In this document: one piece after another, positions 22,976-35,570 of the stretch
Numbering within the stretch: the first letter of the stretch is position 1
Layout: every line of letters begins with the position of its first letter
Assembly (NCBI GenBank): GCA_029582155.1
Contig: CM055899.1
Location: 70,391,719-70,455,718 of the forward strand
Direction: 5' to 3'
Origin: Panopea generosa
Taxonomy: Eukaryota; Mollusca; Bivalvia; Adapedonta; Hiatellidae
DNA length: 64,000 nt
Translations under genes and position numbers: made by a program
Notes under the pieces: model-generated
Database searches by the model: none
Told to the model about the DNA's origin: nothing
What the model saw: only the letters and a program-made list of their open reading frames with translations

Positions 22976-24872
22976 TGTTTATCTAACGAAACGTGACATA
23001 AAACGGTATTTTTTCGGAGCGTGAATCGATAAGGTATCCTAATTTTAAAGTAGACATCAAGCACTCAATGCTTATGTCACCCATATCGATGTTGGGGTTC
23101 TTTCTCAAGTAAATCAAATTCTACATTAATTTGACAAAATATAATATTCAAATGACTGTATTAAGCAAGTTAGTCAGTAATCATTTTTATTGTAGTGACA
23201 TTTGTACATGTAACATAATATACAGATATAGAATTTTAAACAACACACCCAGTACAGGTAAACTTTAAGTGACTTATACAAATAAATATTATATTATTTC
23301 ACATGAAGTTATGCCTGCAATAAAGCATCATCAAAAATGTTTCTAGATACAAGGTAATCATAAAAAAATATCATTTACGGCTGTTTGAAAGTCATTGATG
23401 ATGAGTTGTACTTCTTCTTCTTCTGACACTACTTTTCTAAGCTATACTGTTATCGACCCTTCGCACCTGTTGATATCGTCCTTCTATAATATACAGTAGT
23501 ATATAAATATATCGTATTGGAGACTGCTTACAGCGCTACTCCACTTTGTTTTAACATTACGAATTATTTTAAGATATATCACCACAGGAACGTTTACTAT
23601 ATAATATGTGATTAGTATTCAATTTGATGACGATAATGTTATTATACAAGTTCCATTGTTTTTTCTTGAATGATTAAACGTATTTGTAATAATGTTAAAT
23701 ATATACCAATACACTTTTCATTGACTGCTTTTTAAAAAAAACGTCCAAAATAAATAAAAGGTATTTGTTTATACATATTTCCGGGGTTTTTTTCGACAAT
23801 CTTCGCCAATGTTTGGGATTACACACATTGATGCGCACAGTATAATATGTTAGTATCCAGGTTTTAAGATTTGGTTAATAAAATATAACCAATGAGTACC
23901 GAATACTAGTTTGGCATGGTTACCTTTGCTCAGGATCCTCCCTCACACATGCTGCTGATGTTGTCGTATGCGCTATCACTTTCTCTCTGTCAGTTTTGAG
24001 GAGCTACTACCAGCGGGTTTTAGTAAAGTACAGTTATTAAAAATATAATTTTAGTTTTAGTTTGATATGAACGATTTGCTGTTTACGTGCAATAAATTAA
24101 CTCGTGAGTTTTAGTTTACTCATACACTGAGGAGAATACAGGTGGTGATCTTGAAACTATTAAAATGAATTGTACGTAAATGACCGACTGGCACGTTTCC
24201 TAACAAGTTTTGTGACTCTCCTTTTTTGCCAAAGGTGTTTACCGGAAAGAGACAACCATTAATTTGTAAACAAAACCCATTCTGAAATATTTAAAATAAT
24301 GTAGTCACTACTTTATATTAATATTATCTTTATTTTTCGTTTGCAAAGTATCTCACTGACCAAAAAACATGTACTCGACCACCTGGATGAGTACAACTTA
24401 CTTAAAATAAACTTAATACATCGATTGCAAAATTAAATAACCTTTTAAAAGAAGACTATAATATATTTACTATGGTATATTGAGTATATGTGTCATGTAT
24501 TACAAAATATGCAAACCACAATGTTTACATCATAAGTACAGTGTGTGTAAACTTTTAGTCGCATAAAACTGTATATACACGTTATAAAGGTTATATTATT
24601 TTACTATTATTATATATATTTCAAATGAGCATTAATATATGCAAACCTAGTTCGTTGTTGATTACAGTGTTTTTTTTCTCCTATCCATTTGTATCCAACT
24701 ATCTGCACTGGTGTTTCCTTTATGAAAGATTTATCTTCAAAATTATTTTTTATTATAATTGACACATTTGAATATACTGATAGTAGAAATACTCTCATTA
24801 AAGATGGCAACATTCATTAAAGCAGAAGGCTCTGCATATGCCATATATTCACATAATCGTAATTATTTGAAC
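22976..24872. other. Gene-poor AT-rich DNA
   Basis: I see no gene or recognised repeat. Confidence 0.5.
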
Positions 24873-25150
24873 TGTTTGTTGTATGGTGCTTAGCGTCGCT
24901 TTCAACAATGTTTCTGTTATATCGCGATGGAGTCTACTTGAGACAGTATTCTGAGCGCTGCAACACTGGAGTTATCTCTCGGTATGATACCTCATCCGAT
25001 AACATTATACTGGCACTAGACCTACCAGGCAAGAACTATCATTATAATGCTGAGCGACAAGTGATGCAGCTTCTAGTATCATTTTTCATATAGAACCCAG
25101 GACCTTCCACATGCCAGGCTGACACTCTACCCTTAAATCACCGTTTCGGT
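24873..25150 (-). mobile_element. SINE family A, copy 3, with tRNA-like head
   Basis: Body as in copies 1 and 2. The reverse complement of 25,085-25,145 contains TTTAAGGGTAGAGTGTCAGC (A-box-like) and GGTCCTGGGTTCTA (B-box-like). Confidence 0.7.
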
Positions 25151-25607
25151 TTATTGAAATATTGTATGTTGAGCTCAATCTACATAGAAAGTCACTTGCC
25201 TTTAAATTTCTACTTGAACTAAGATAGAAATGTTTACTTTGTAGATATCAGCAAAGACTCTAAGGCTAACAATAGGATAAATGTTGCCTTATATTTAACC
25301 TTAAAACATGGTTAACGTTGCCTTAATCTGAACCTTAAAGTTTAGAAAATGTTGTCTTGAACCTTATTCAAATGGTTATGCTTAAATCTCGCTTCTTTTA
25401 AACAAAATCCATGGATCCGCACCTGTCTGTAATTTGAACAAAAAAAAACATTGTTTAATGAGATACTGTAAACTTGTGGAATAACCCCAGTTTTGATATC
25501 ACAAAATATATTGTAACTTATAAAGAATTGTTATTGCTTTTTACAGGGTACTTAATTTCTCATATATCTGGATTCCTAACATGATCACAGATAAACAGTA
25601 TCATGTA

Positions 25608-26125
25608 GCTGAAACCACATCGAATGATACATGTATGTTCTCTTCTTAATTGTGACCTGAGCTACCCAGGGATAGTTGTGTTATACATTATACACATACC
25701 TATCAATGTATAGATTGTAAGGAGAAGCTACTGTCTTGCTGGTAATCCAAGGGTGGTACTCGTCCACCATCTCTGTGATGATTGGTCAAGAACATTATTG
25801 TAAGGTATCTTAAAATGTTTGGAAATAGCAAGTGACTTGCAGATTCTCTGGTTGCCTGCCTACATTTATTGTGCTGACCGCTGTGAAAAATCTAAAATAG
25901 TGTTGTAAAACACGCAAAACCTCATACAAAATCCAACTACATGTACTAAAACTATTTTCATATCAACGAATTTTACCAAAAGAAACTAACGCATTTTAAA
26001 TATTAGTTATGCATACAATAAAGCAAGATGTACAAGGTCTATGGTATTGTGATTAAAGTACAAAGGTATAGTTTGATTATGATCACTATGGTAAACAATC
26101 GAATACATAGTTTTCCCACCTTTGC
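25608..26125 (+). repeat. Ancient repeat block, copy 2 (empty sites)
   Basis: Colinear with copy 1 at 13.0-15.6 kb but lacking its three insertions. It is therefore a built-in control for their boundaries. Confidence 0.75.
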
Positions 26126-26990
26126 CTTTAGGGTATATATATTTTTAGATAGCATATTCACAATGTTACATCGAGGCACATGAATGCATGAAGCACGTGC
26201 ATCACAGCATGCGCATGTCCATATAGTATTTCATCTAGCTTCAATGTAGGCTTCCAGCGCGTAGCCTGTACCTGTTCAATGGTATCCACCCTACTACACA
26301 ACCCCTCTGCCGAAAACTACTCAAACACAGTCATATACACTGAGAAAATAATTTGACATATAATCAATTTTCAAATAAAACATTGTATACCATAATCTTA
26401 TATCATAAAAGGTATAGTATGTAACTCTGGCTTGAAATCGATTAAAATTGTGTCAGGCATTTTGTTTACAGCCTTCTAGCATTATCGTTATTTCAGCAAT
26501 TTCAATAAATTTGGTCTAAGTTCTCAAACAATATTCTCAACATATATACGTTGATGCACTTTTATAAAAGGTGAATCACGATGAGTTATGGTAACACATT
26601 TCACTTTATATCTTTGTCAACAATATCCATCGAAAGTGGTCATTTGTATTCACCTTCAGATTAAAATATTAGCCCAAACTGGCAACAACTACGCATGTGT
26701 AGTAACTGAGGTCATATGACTGACAGAGGGACAAAGTGAAATTTATTACCAGAAATCATCATGATTTCATCCTTTGTAAAGGACCATGGACATTGTTCCA
26801 ACTGTTGAGTGCCATAGTAAACGAAAAAAAGAAAGTATATACTGTATATAAACGTTGATTGTTAAAAGTACAATAAATTTATTGCATAGAAATTTTGTTC
26901 ATATATATTTCTACATATTGTTGAATTGCAAAACTAAAACAAATAATTCATTTCATAACAAAACAAAAAAATCCGTTAATTTCCAATCAC
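26126..26990. other. Gene-poor AT-rich DNA
   Basis: Nothing recognised. Confidence 0.45.
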
Positions 26991-26992
26991 AT

Positions 26993-27528
26993 GTGTAAAT
27001 TACAGTAATGTCAATACTAACTGTGAAGAGCCAGCTGTCGCATAATCGACTCAACAACTCTTGTATATTATAAGTAAATTTTATTCACATAAATATAAAG
27101 TTCTCATAAGTTCAAAGTCACAAGCTAACATTTTTAAACTCGCTACTGCTCGTTTAAACTAAACCTAGTCTAACTAACATCTTACTCTGACCGTGGCTCA
27201 AACTCAACTCATTGTCCACTCTATGCTAAAACCAGTCCCTGAATGAATAAACAACTATTCTCTCATTGGACAATTAATTCCTGCATTATTATTGGTCAGT
27301 TAACCAATTACCGATCTTAAAGTCCAGCCCACAATTACCTTGACAGTAATACATCAAGATAACCCTAGGCTACCATTTATCTCTCATTAAACTGTCATCC
27401 CATCTCATTAAACTGTCATAGATTCAAGATTCAAGACTTCCTCACTTATACGTATTATGGTTTCTCAATACATACATATATCAATATTTTTATTTATGTC
27501 AAATGAAGTATCTTCAATTCTAACATCT
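26993..27528 (-). mobile_element. Possible solo LTR
   Basis: TG...CA bounded, with less AT-biased sequence than its flanks. On the minus strand it starts TGTTAGAATTG and contains GTGAATAAAATTT (polyadenylation-like) about 100 bases before the far end. The flanking five bases (TCACA / TCTCA) differ by one. No partner copy is in the window, so this is weak. Confidence 0.3.
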
Positions 27529-28181
27529 CACTAGCATCCCATAATGTTACACAGCACGCAACATCACAACGGCTTTAAAACGTTGATTTCCAGTGAGTTT
27601 CTCCAATTATTAGTGTTGTTTTTTAAATTTTAAAGTAAACAATGTCTTAAGCTCAGTCTGTACACCAACAGTTCAATTGAATTGTACGTGTCAATTGTTG
27701 TCTGTGAGCTTAACGAATATTTCATAAAACACGTGCTGTACGTTTTTGCATGAACTTGAATATTCACTAATTGAAATATCAATACTTGATGGACTGACCA
27801 ATTTATGTTTCAATTATAAAACCCATTATTTTAAAAATAAAAATGTATACTTTATCTTTTCTTCAACTGTATACGTTTTCCATGTGCCCGAGAAATTTCA
27901 AACTCGATATACTTTTATTTATCAAATGCCCTTTTGTACTCCCGTGTGTTTTCGATAAAGGGGTTGAGTAGAAGTGGGGATTTGGGTACCCTTTAGTAGG
28001 TTCAGGCTACCCACCGGAAGCATATGGCAACACGGAACTATAAGCTATCGGCGCTCGGCATACAGTTTTTGTTGTTGTTCTCTTTAATATAAATATTTCG
28101 TTTGTTAGTTGGTATTCAGTTTAAAAGCATATTTTGGGGGATTTAAAACAGCATATACTTTAACATTATTTAAGTATTATT

Positions 28182-28397
28182 GTGTCTGCCACAATAAATA
28201 CACCTTGTGTTGTAGTCATGGGGCATAATTTTATACAACGTCTTGCTCTCAATATTCGGATACATACTTATGACTTGTACCGTAGTTCAGAGGGGTTCGG
28301 GAAGATTGCACGTCATAGATATATTTCACCGCTGCTCATTTCATGTGTTTCTATCAGAAACTCGTCAGTTTGCAGAGATTCCTCAACTCGGATGTAG
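28182..28397 (+). pseudogene. SGNH-type hydrolase N-terminal-like fragment
   Basis: The frame contains Val-Val-Val-Met-Gly-His-Asn-Phe-Ile-Gln-Arg-Leu, which resembles the first block of SGNH/GDSL-like domains common in bivalve genomes (Gly-His-Ser-Phe type). Here Asn replaces the catalytic Ser. Similarity fades after about 40 residues. There is no ATG at the start, so an upstream exon or decay is likely. It pairs with the C-terminal piece at 30,380. Confidence 0.4.
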
Positions 28398-28516
28398 TTT
28401 GTGATTTAACGATACAGCCGTTATCATTGGCTAGCGCTCTGGTCAATATTGTATTTCTTCAGGACAGTTAATGGTGTATCTCGAGTCGTGACTTGTGAAC
28501 TTTTTTCAGCTATTTT

Positions 28517-30291
28517 TATGCCCACCAAAAAAATTTTGGGGTGGCATATAGTAATCGCAGCGCCCGTCCGTCCGGGCAAACAAATGGGTAGTTGAGTGTC
28601 TAGGGTTTAGGGTTAGTAATTTTTATGGACAGTTGAAAAGCAGTTGAAAAATAATTACGTGGCTGTTTCTAGCCACTTAAAACAACATTTTAGTGGCTTT
28701 TTTTCTCTTATATGGCTAAAATTATCTAAAATTTAGCACAGAAGTAATAAGATTGACGCAAAGAAGCCACTTAAATACCCATTCGTGAGAACGTCCGTCT
28801 GTCCGTCCATCCGTCCTTCCGTCCGGTATTTCGTGTCCGCCATGTATCTTTGTCATGCATAGATGCATAAATAATCAACATAACATGACGACGTGTCGCA
28901 AATAAGATCCACACCCGTACCTCAAAGGTCAAGGTCACTATTTGAGTTTGTTTGACAACACTTCGAGTCTGTGTGAGATTTCGTGTCCGGCCTGTAACTT
29001 TGTGATGCATAGATGGATTTATAAATTATTGGTACAAATGATCAACATAACATGTTGACGGGTCGCGAGTAAGACCCACACCCGTACCTCAAAGGTCAAG
29101 GTCACTATTTGAGTTTGTTTGACAACACTTCGAGTCCGTGTGAGATTTTGTGTCCGGCCTGTAACTTTGCCATGCATGGATGGATTTTAATGATACTTGC
29201 TACAAATGATCAAGATAACATGACGACGTATCGAGTAAGACCCACACCCGTATCACAAAGGTCAAGGCCACTATATGAGTTTGTTTGACAACACTTCGAG
29301 TTTGTGTGAGATTTCGTGTCCGGCCTGTAACTTTGTGATTCAAAGATGGATTTTATAAATACTTGCTACTAATGATCAACATAACATGACCACGTGTCAC
29401 GAGTAAGACCCACATCCGTACATCAAAGTTCAAGGTCACAATTTGAGTTTGTTGTAATACAATTTGAGTCTGTGAGTTTTCATGTCCGACCTGCAACTTT
29501 GTCATGCATGGATTGATTTTTTATAAATACTTGTTATAAATGATCAACATAACATGACGACAAGTTGCACTTTATACCCAAACTCCCACTTCAAAGGTCA
29601 AGGTCACAATTTAACTTTGTTTGTCAACATTTTCGGTCATTTTGACATTTTTTGTCCGGTCTGTCATCTATGAATAAATTTTAAAAACACTTGGCTCAGT
29701 TGATCAACAAGACATAATTAAGTGTCGCATGCAAGACCCAGAACCTTTCCTCAAAGATCAAGGTCACACTTTCTATTTCTTTGATATTGTATGTCTGGTC
29801 TGTGACTTTGCCTTTAACTTGGCTGAATTTATCAAGATGACATGACGGCGTGTCATAAGTAAAACTTAGACACATACCTCAAAGGTCAAGGTCACACTTT
29901 TAGTATGTATGACAACACTTTGAATCTGTTTGAGATTTCAAGTCTGTCCTTTAACTTTATCATACATGAATGGATTTCAAAAACACTTGGTTCAATTTAT
30001 CAACAATTGATCTATACTTTGTCTTACATTTAGGAATTTTAAGAAAGCTTGACACAAGTGATCAGCATGTGATGATGATGTTTCAGCAGCATTTAATTGT
30101 TGAAATACCAAGACCATTACATAAGATGTCAAGGTTACACAAAGGTCAAGGTCAAACTTTAATGTAAAAAAAATGAAATTGCATGTCTCGTTCTGAAACA
30201 TCAGTCCATTACTCTTTATATTCATGGATGCATCGCTGCCTATTATAACATAATTATATTGTTATTTTTCAATGACCATTTGGTGGGCATA
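28517..30291. mobile_element. Non-autonomous TIR element with internal tandem repeats
   Basis: The ends are TATGCCCACCAAA and its exact inverse TTTGGTGGGCATA. (GTCC)n-type microsatellite lies near the left end. The interior is mostly tandem units of about 167 bp. No transposase is encoded. Elements with TATGCCC...GGGCATA ends, GTCC runs and TCAAGGTCA repeats are, to my knowledge, common in bivalve DNA. I see no target duplication. Confidence 0.6.
28870..30160. repeat. About 167-bp tandem array
   Basis: The anchor AAAGGTCAAGGTCAC recurs with TCAAGGTCA (or one change) at 28929, 29096, 29262, 29430, 29598, 29758, 29886, 30129 and 30146. Spacing is 160-168 for the first six units, then irregular. 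Each unit also has GTGTCCGGCCTGTAACTTTG and GATCAACATAACATGACGAC. Confidence 0.85.
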
Positions 30292-30379
30292 CGACATATA
30301 CGAGTGACATTTCTTGTTTTCGAACATTTCATCTGTGTTATACGAAGAAAGGTGACGGCAAGTCCAATAATATCTTCTT

Positions 30380-30541
30380 ATGATTTTAGAAGCACATGAC
30401 AACGACTCATTTTGGCGTCACCGGCGCCTGTTTAGTGCAAACACCGCAGTCTTCTTTCCAGATGGCATCCACCTGAATCCATTTGGACAGTGGGGATTCA
30501 GCTTATACTTCCGTCGTGAGGAATTAAAATCAATTTGTTAA
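30380..30541 (+). pseudogene. SGNH-type hydrolase C-terminal-like fragment
   Basis: A 53-residue open stretch with a Phe-Trp-Arg-His segment followed by Asp-Gly-Ile-His-Leu-Asn, matching the DxxH block that carries the catalytic Asp and His of SGNH hydrolases. It ends at TAA 30539-30541. A possible splice acceptor (GATTTTAG) sits at its start. Local base composition is less AT-rich than its neighbours, as for coding DNA. The middle blocks (Gly and Asn of SGNH) are not visible, so the gene is probably broken. Confidence 0.5.
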
Positions 30542-33335
30542 TTTCTCCATTAATCATATTTAGTCCAACTGTGCTTCCTAGATACATATTTGAATGTCCA
30601 TGCTTAAGCCCAATGATACTTTCTCTATGTTAACATTTTAGATAGAGTCTTTCTTTAGTAGACATATGTCTTTGCTATACATCTAAACATGTGTTTACAT
30701 TGTACAAATAGCTCAACACTATTATATCATATGCTCTAGTAGAGCGGTACTCATATTGCTATACACATGTTTACATTGAAGGTCCCACCATTGATTACCT
30801 GCTACAAACCAGTCTTGTGGGAAATTATACTGACATTGCTATACATGTGTAAACGTGTTTATATTGTGGGAGATATCATTGTTTTAACTCAACACATTTC
30901 CTTCTCTGTGGCACAGCGGTACTGATAATGCTATACACGTGTTTGCATTGTGGGAGCTGTCATTGCACAAAACTACTATGCTTACTAAATACATTGCTGT
31001 CCTGGGAGCAATTATGCTTAAACCCAATAATATTAGATTTCGCTATATAGTACAGCTGTACAAATATTACTAAACAGGTATTAACATAGTTGTTATGTTA
31101 CAAAGGTTATATCCGTTTTCTACTTTTTTTTTGGTTAATATTTACTGGCATATGGCGAGAGCATTTGTTTCCATAGGACACATTTCCAGTTTTTTTTCTA
31201 TATCATCTTTGCATACTGTTAAAATAAAAGAAAAAACACCATTTTGATAAACGTCGTTTTTTCAGAAGGTCCCTGGTCATCAATGGCATTGCTTATGGTA
31301 TAATTCCATTCATAGTGAAAGTAAAAGTCACACACACAGTCAATACGAACATGCCTTATAGCACCATTCACCGGGAAATCAATTATTGTATCCGTGTGTT
31401 AAAGTTGATTAATGGAACAGCAAAATCAAAGCATATTTTGTGCTCTCGTGTCCATTAAAGCTAAAGTATCATCAAACTTCCTAAACGAGCATTTTTTTTT
31501 AAATGAAGGTCAATTTTGCTCTTCCAGATGATAGGTGCATTTTTTACCACTTGGTATTATATAAATGAAAACATGAATATAATGTATATAAATGTCAATA
31601 ATTGTGAATGGGTGTTTGTTTACACAATAGTGGTCCTTGTTTTCTGATAAATGCCTTTGGCAGAAAATGAGGTGTCTCGAAGTTTGCTTGGATTCGCATC
31701 GGTCGGTAATATTTGGAGTTTAGTAACACAGCATGTGTTATTACTGGGGATGTGTTTCTGAACACATTTCCTCTTGTCTCCTCAGTGAATAAATTAACTG
31801 GAACTTATGAGCTGACATATTGTAAGGAAGTGACGATTCATCCATATAAAAATAAAATCAATATTATTTTTAATAATTGCACAAAATAAAACCTTACTAA
31901 ATGCCTCAATATTGACAGTGAGAATTTAATTCGAGCGCGCGACAAACTCAATCATATGTGTAAATGCAATGCCTTATATTGGTCAAAATAATGTTATGAT
32001 TTGGAAAGATGCAATTTTTATGCCTACATCGAATTTCAAATATTTCATGGGGAGAACGCTCTGTGGCAACCCTAAGTGTAACAAAAACCCTAAGTTTTAC
32101 AATTGTTACACTAAGGATTATTCATAACCACAACCCTTAGTGTACCAAAATAAGTTTATGTGGATCTGATTTGGCAAAAATAAATAAAATAACCAAACTT
32201 TAAGCTCTGAAACAATTTTTTGTTTGTAAAACGTCTTACTTTTCGTTTTGAAATTATCATTATTCCAATATTTCACAGCATAAGATTTATTTATTTAATT
32301 AACATTTTAAAAAAATGAACAATATCGAAACGCCCCGTTGTCTTATTTTTAATGATGACATTGACCCCAGAATCTGATTACATAATTATATGACGGTTAT
32401 TTTCTACGTTTAGTAACGGTGACATTGACCTTGACACGAAACGATCATGGAATAATGCGTACGAAACCGGAATATCTCTGTTAGAATCATATGTGTGCAG
32501 TTTCATCAACTTGAATTGTAGTGAAAATAATGCCAGTAGAGCGTTGACAGCATTTTTTCTTTTTTTAGTAACGGTGACATTAACCTTGATATTAAGTATG
32601 AGCATTGTATCAAATCTAGAAATCACAAGAACGATAAATCAAGACAAAACTTTATAACATTGCTTACAATTTTATTCCAACAATTTTATCACTTTAAAAC
32701 ATGAATTAAAATAAATTTATTGTGGTTCACATATATGAATCGATAAAAATGTAGCAGACCTGGGATTAAGTATATATTTAATAGTCAAATGTTTGCATTT
32801 TTAAGGCGTTGACCATTCATGATATACTTATAAAATATAGGGTTTTGGAAGCGACCGCTATTCTCCTATCTCCCCATATACGCTTGAATGTACATGTTGT
32901 TCTTTTCATATTTTATCACTGCATTAGCTTAGCAGTACTCCGTTGAACATGATATGTAAATGCATGTTATTTTTCAATGTAAGCGATTTTGTACTAATGG
33001 ATTTATATCATTAATGCCTGGACCTTTATTTTAAATGGTAAGTTTGTTTAAAATAAATAAATAATTGATGGTGATGATGATGAAGATGACAATTAGTATT
33101 AATTTAAATTCGATTATCATTAATAAAGAGATACATATGAATTTAAATTGTTTTTTACAAATAAATGCTGTATATAAACTTAGTATAAAATTTGAAGGAC
33201 GGAGCAAGTGCCGTGTTCGAAAAAAACATAATAATCTAATATAAAAGCAGATAGAATAGAGGTCATTTTTATAAATATTTTAACATTTCATGTTAAATTT
33301 GTCTCATTAAACATGTATAGTTGGACTATTACCGT
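30542..33335. other. Gene-poor AT-rich DNA
   Basis: No gene seen. A perfect 13-base inverted repeat (CCTAAGTGTAACA at 32071 and its inverse at 32104) could form a small hairpin. Confidence 0.5.
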
Positions 33336-33344
33336 TGAAAAAAA

Positions 33345-33475
33345 AAAGAAAAGGTTTGCGGATTCGATCCTGAGCTCCATCCGACGCGTCTAAAACAATG
33401 CACAGGAAGCGAACTCGAGAGCAGTTCACATAAGCTTGAAGTTTTCTTCGCAATCAAGCAACTATCAATTTGTCT
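33345..33475 (+). mobile_element. SINE family D, 5'-truncated copy
   Basis: B-box-like GCGGATTCGATCC, then AAAACAATGCACAGG and CGAACTCGAGAGCAGTTCAC. These match the two halves of the 13.6 kb copy and confirm where its solo LTR inserted. Confidence 0.6.
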
Positions 33476-34516
33476 TAATTCATAAACAAACACTTAATAT
33501 GGCTAAATTTGACACTGTGTGTACCATAACACCTGCTCATTTTATTCAAACTTGCGCAGTAGTAATGTATCTATCATATTTTGAACTGACCAATTTTACC
33601 CTTTCAAAATAAAACACTACTTTCTTTGGAATTGTCTTGCACGCCGCAGGTGAACCATTAAGAATCAACGTAGCCCTTTTGTTTTGTAGTAATATGAGTA
33701 GAAAATAGTTTTAAATATTTTAAGACTAGACCGACCTCTTGCAACACCAATATGTGTCTTCATGTTTCATATATACTTAAACTTCTTAGACCAAACACTA
33801 TTTTATTCACAATTATACATATTTATATATACTAGTACATTTGGTTAAATCAATATGTAATTGTTATCATCATATTATATATACATATATATTTATTATG
33901 AATACATTTCGAATAAACATTTCAAATATTAAAAATGTGCAAAAATATTTAGAATGAAGCTTATTGCTTATAATATAATCTGTCTATTCTTAGAGCTTCT
34001 TAATGCTCTTAAGGATCGAGTTAACCCCATATGTTGTTAATCATTCATATACATCCATGTTTAACCCGTGACTTTAACGTATTTTGTATAAAATATTCCT
34101 AGTCTTGTTTAAAGCCTGCTATACAATAAATATTTGTGAATTCATTTTATGGCGTTAACCGCGTCATTAAATTTTAACTTCATAATACATGTAGGTATGT
34201 TATGTGCAATACCGTGTCTGCGTTTGGTTATTATGGAATATGATGAAATATATGTTACTGTTTTTGTGACTTTTTGTTATAAAAGTAACAATAGTTAATG
34301 AAGTGTTACACTGTTTTAACAAATGGTTTAGATTCGATACAATTTCATTAGAATATATCAAATCGAATGTATTAAAATATGTTTTAAAATTGATAAAATG
34401 GTTTAATTGGTATGCTTTAAATGCAAGAAACAAACACGAGTTAGAAATGTTGATAAGTGTATGTTAGAATCTATGAAATTGCAATGAAAGGTCGATTAAT
34501 ATGATAGATTTTCAAC

Positions 34517-35398
34517 CCTAATCCACCCTGAATGGAACAACTAACCCGCCCTAAACGGAACAGCTAACCCACCCTGAACGGAACAGCTAACCCGCCCTAA
34601 ACGGAACAGCTAACCCGCCCTGAACGGAACAGCTAACCCGCCCTAAACGAAACAGCAAACCCTCCTTGAACGGAACAGCTAACTCACCCTAAACGGAACA
34701 GCTAACCCGCCTTGAACGGAAAAGCTAACCCGCCTTGAACGGAACAGCTAATCCACACTGAATGGAACAGCTAATCCACACTGAATGGAACAGCTAACCC
34801 GCCTTAAACGGAACAGCTAACCCGCCTTGAACGGAACAGCTAATCCACCCTGAATGGAAAGCTATCCCGCCCTGAATTGAACAGCTAACCCGCCCTGAAT
34901 GAAACAGCTTACCCGCCTTGAATGGAACAGCTAACCCGCCTTGAATGGAACAGCTAACCCGCCCTGAACGGAACAGCTAATCCACCCTGAATGGAACAGC
35001 TATCCCGCCTTAAACGGAGCAGCTAACCCCACTTGAACGAAACAGCTAATCCACCCTGAATGGAACAGCTACCCCGCCTTAAACTGAACAACTAACCAGC
35101 CTTGAACGGAACAGCTAACCCGCCCTAAACGGAACTGCTAATCCACACTGAATGGAACAGCTAACCCGCCCTGAATGGAACAGCTAACCCGCCCTGAATT
35201 GAACAGCTAATTCGCCCTGAATGGAACAGCTTACCCTCCCGTCTGAATGGAACAGCTAACCCACCCTGAACGGAACAGCTAACCCGCCATGAACGGAACA
35301 GCTAGTCCATCCTGAATGGAACAGCTAACCCGCCCTGAACGGAACAGCTTATCCGCCTTGAATGGAACAGCTAACCCGCCCTGAACGGAACAGTTAAC
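34517..35398. repeat. 23-bp satellite array, about 38 units
   Basis: The unit is CTGAACGGAACAGCTAACCC plus GCC, with variants (TAAACGG, TGAATGG, TAATCCACA). It is GC-richer than the surroundings. The same unit forms the inverted ends of the element at 13.1-13.3 kb. Confidence 0.9.
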
Positions 35399-35570
35399 GC
35401 TAGAAGTCTTCCTGTGTAAAACCAGTACAAAGCACATTCGGAAAAAGTGTCTTGCTCAAGTACACCACACATAGCCGTAGTGGAAGATCGAACCCACGAC
35501 CCTCCGATCTTGGTTTCGGTGCTTTAGCACTGGACCACGGACTCACCTTGCTCTACCACTGGACCACTTT
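35399..35570 (-). mobile_element. SINE family C with duplicated A-box-like segment
   Basis: The reverse complement has GTGGTCCAGTGGTAGAGCAA and, 30 bases on, a second GTGGTCCAGTGCTAAAGCAC. A B box GTGGGTTCGATCTTCC follows, then a body with TACTTGAGCAAGACACTTTT. The 3' side abuts the 23-bp satellite. Confidence 0.6.

Noticed and set aside
28600-28620. Interstitial telomere repeat (TAGGGTTTAGGGTTAG)
   Set aside because: Only two imperfect units; likewise TTAGGGTTAGGG at 43,621 within a SINE tail. Too short to mean a telomere relic.
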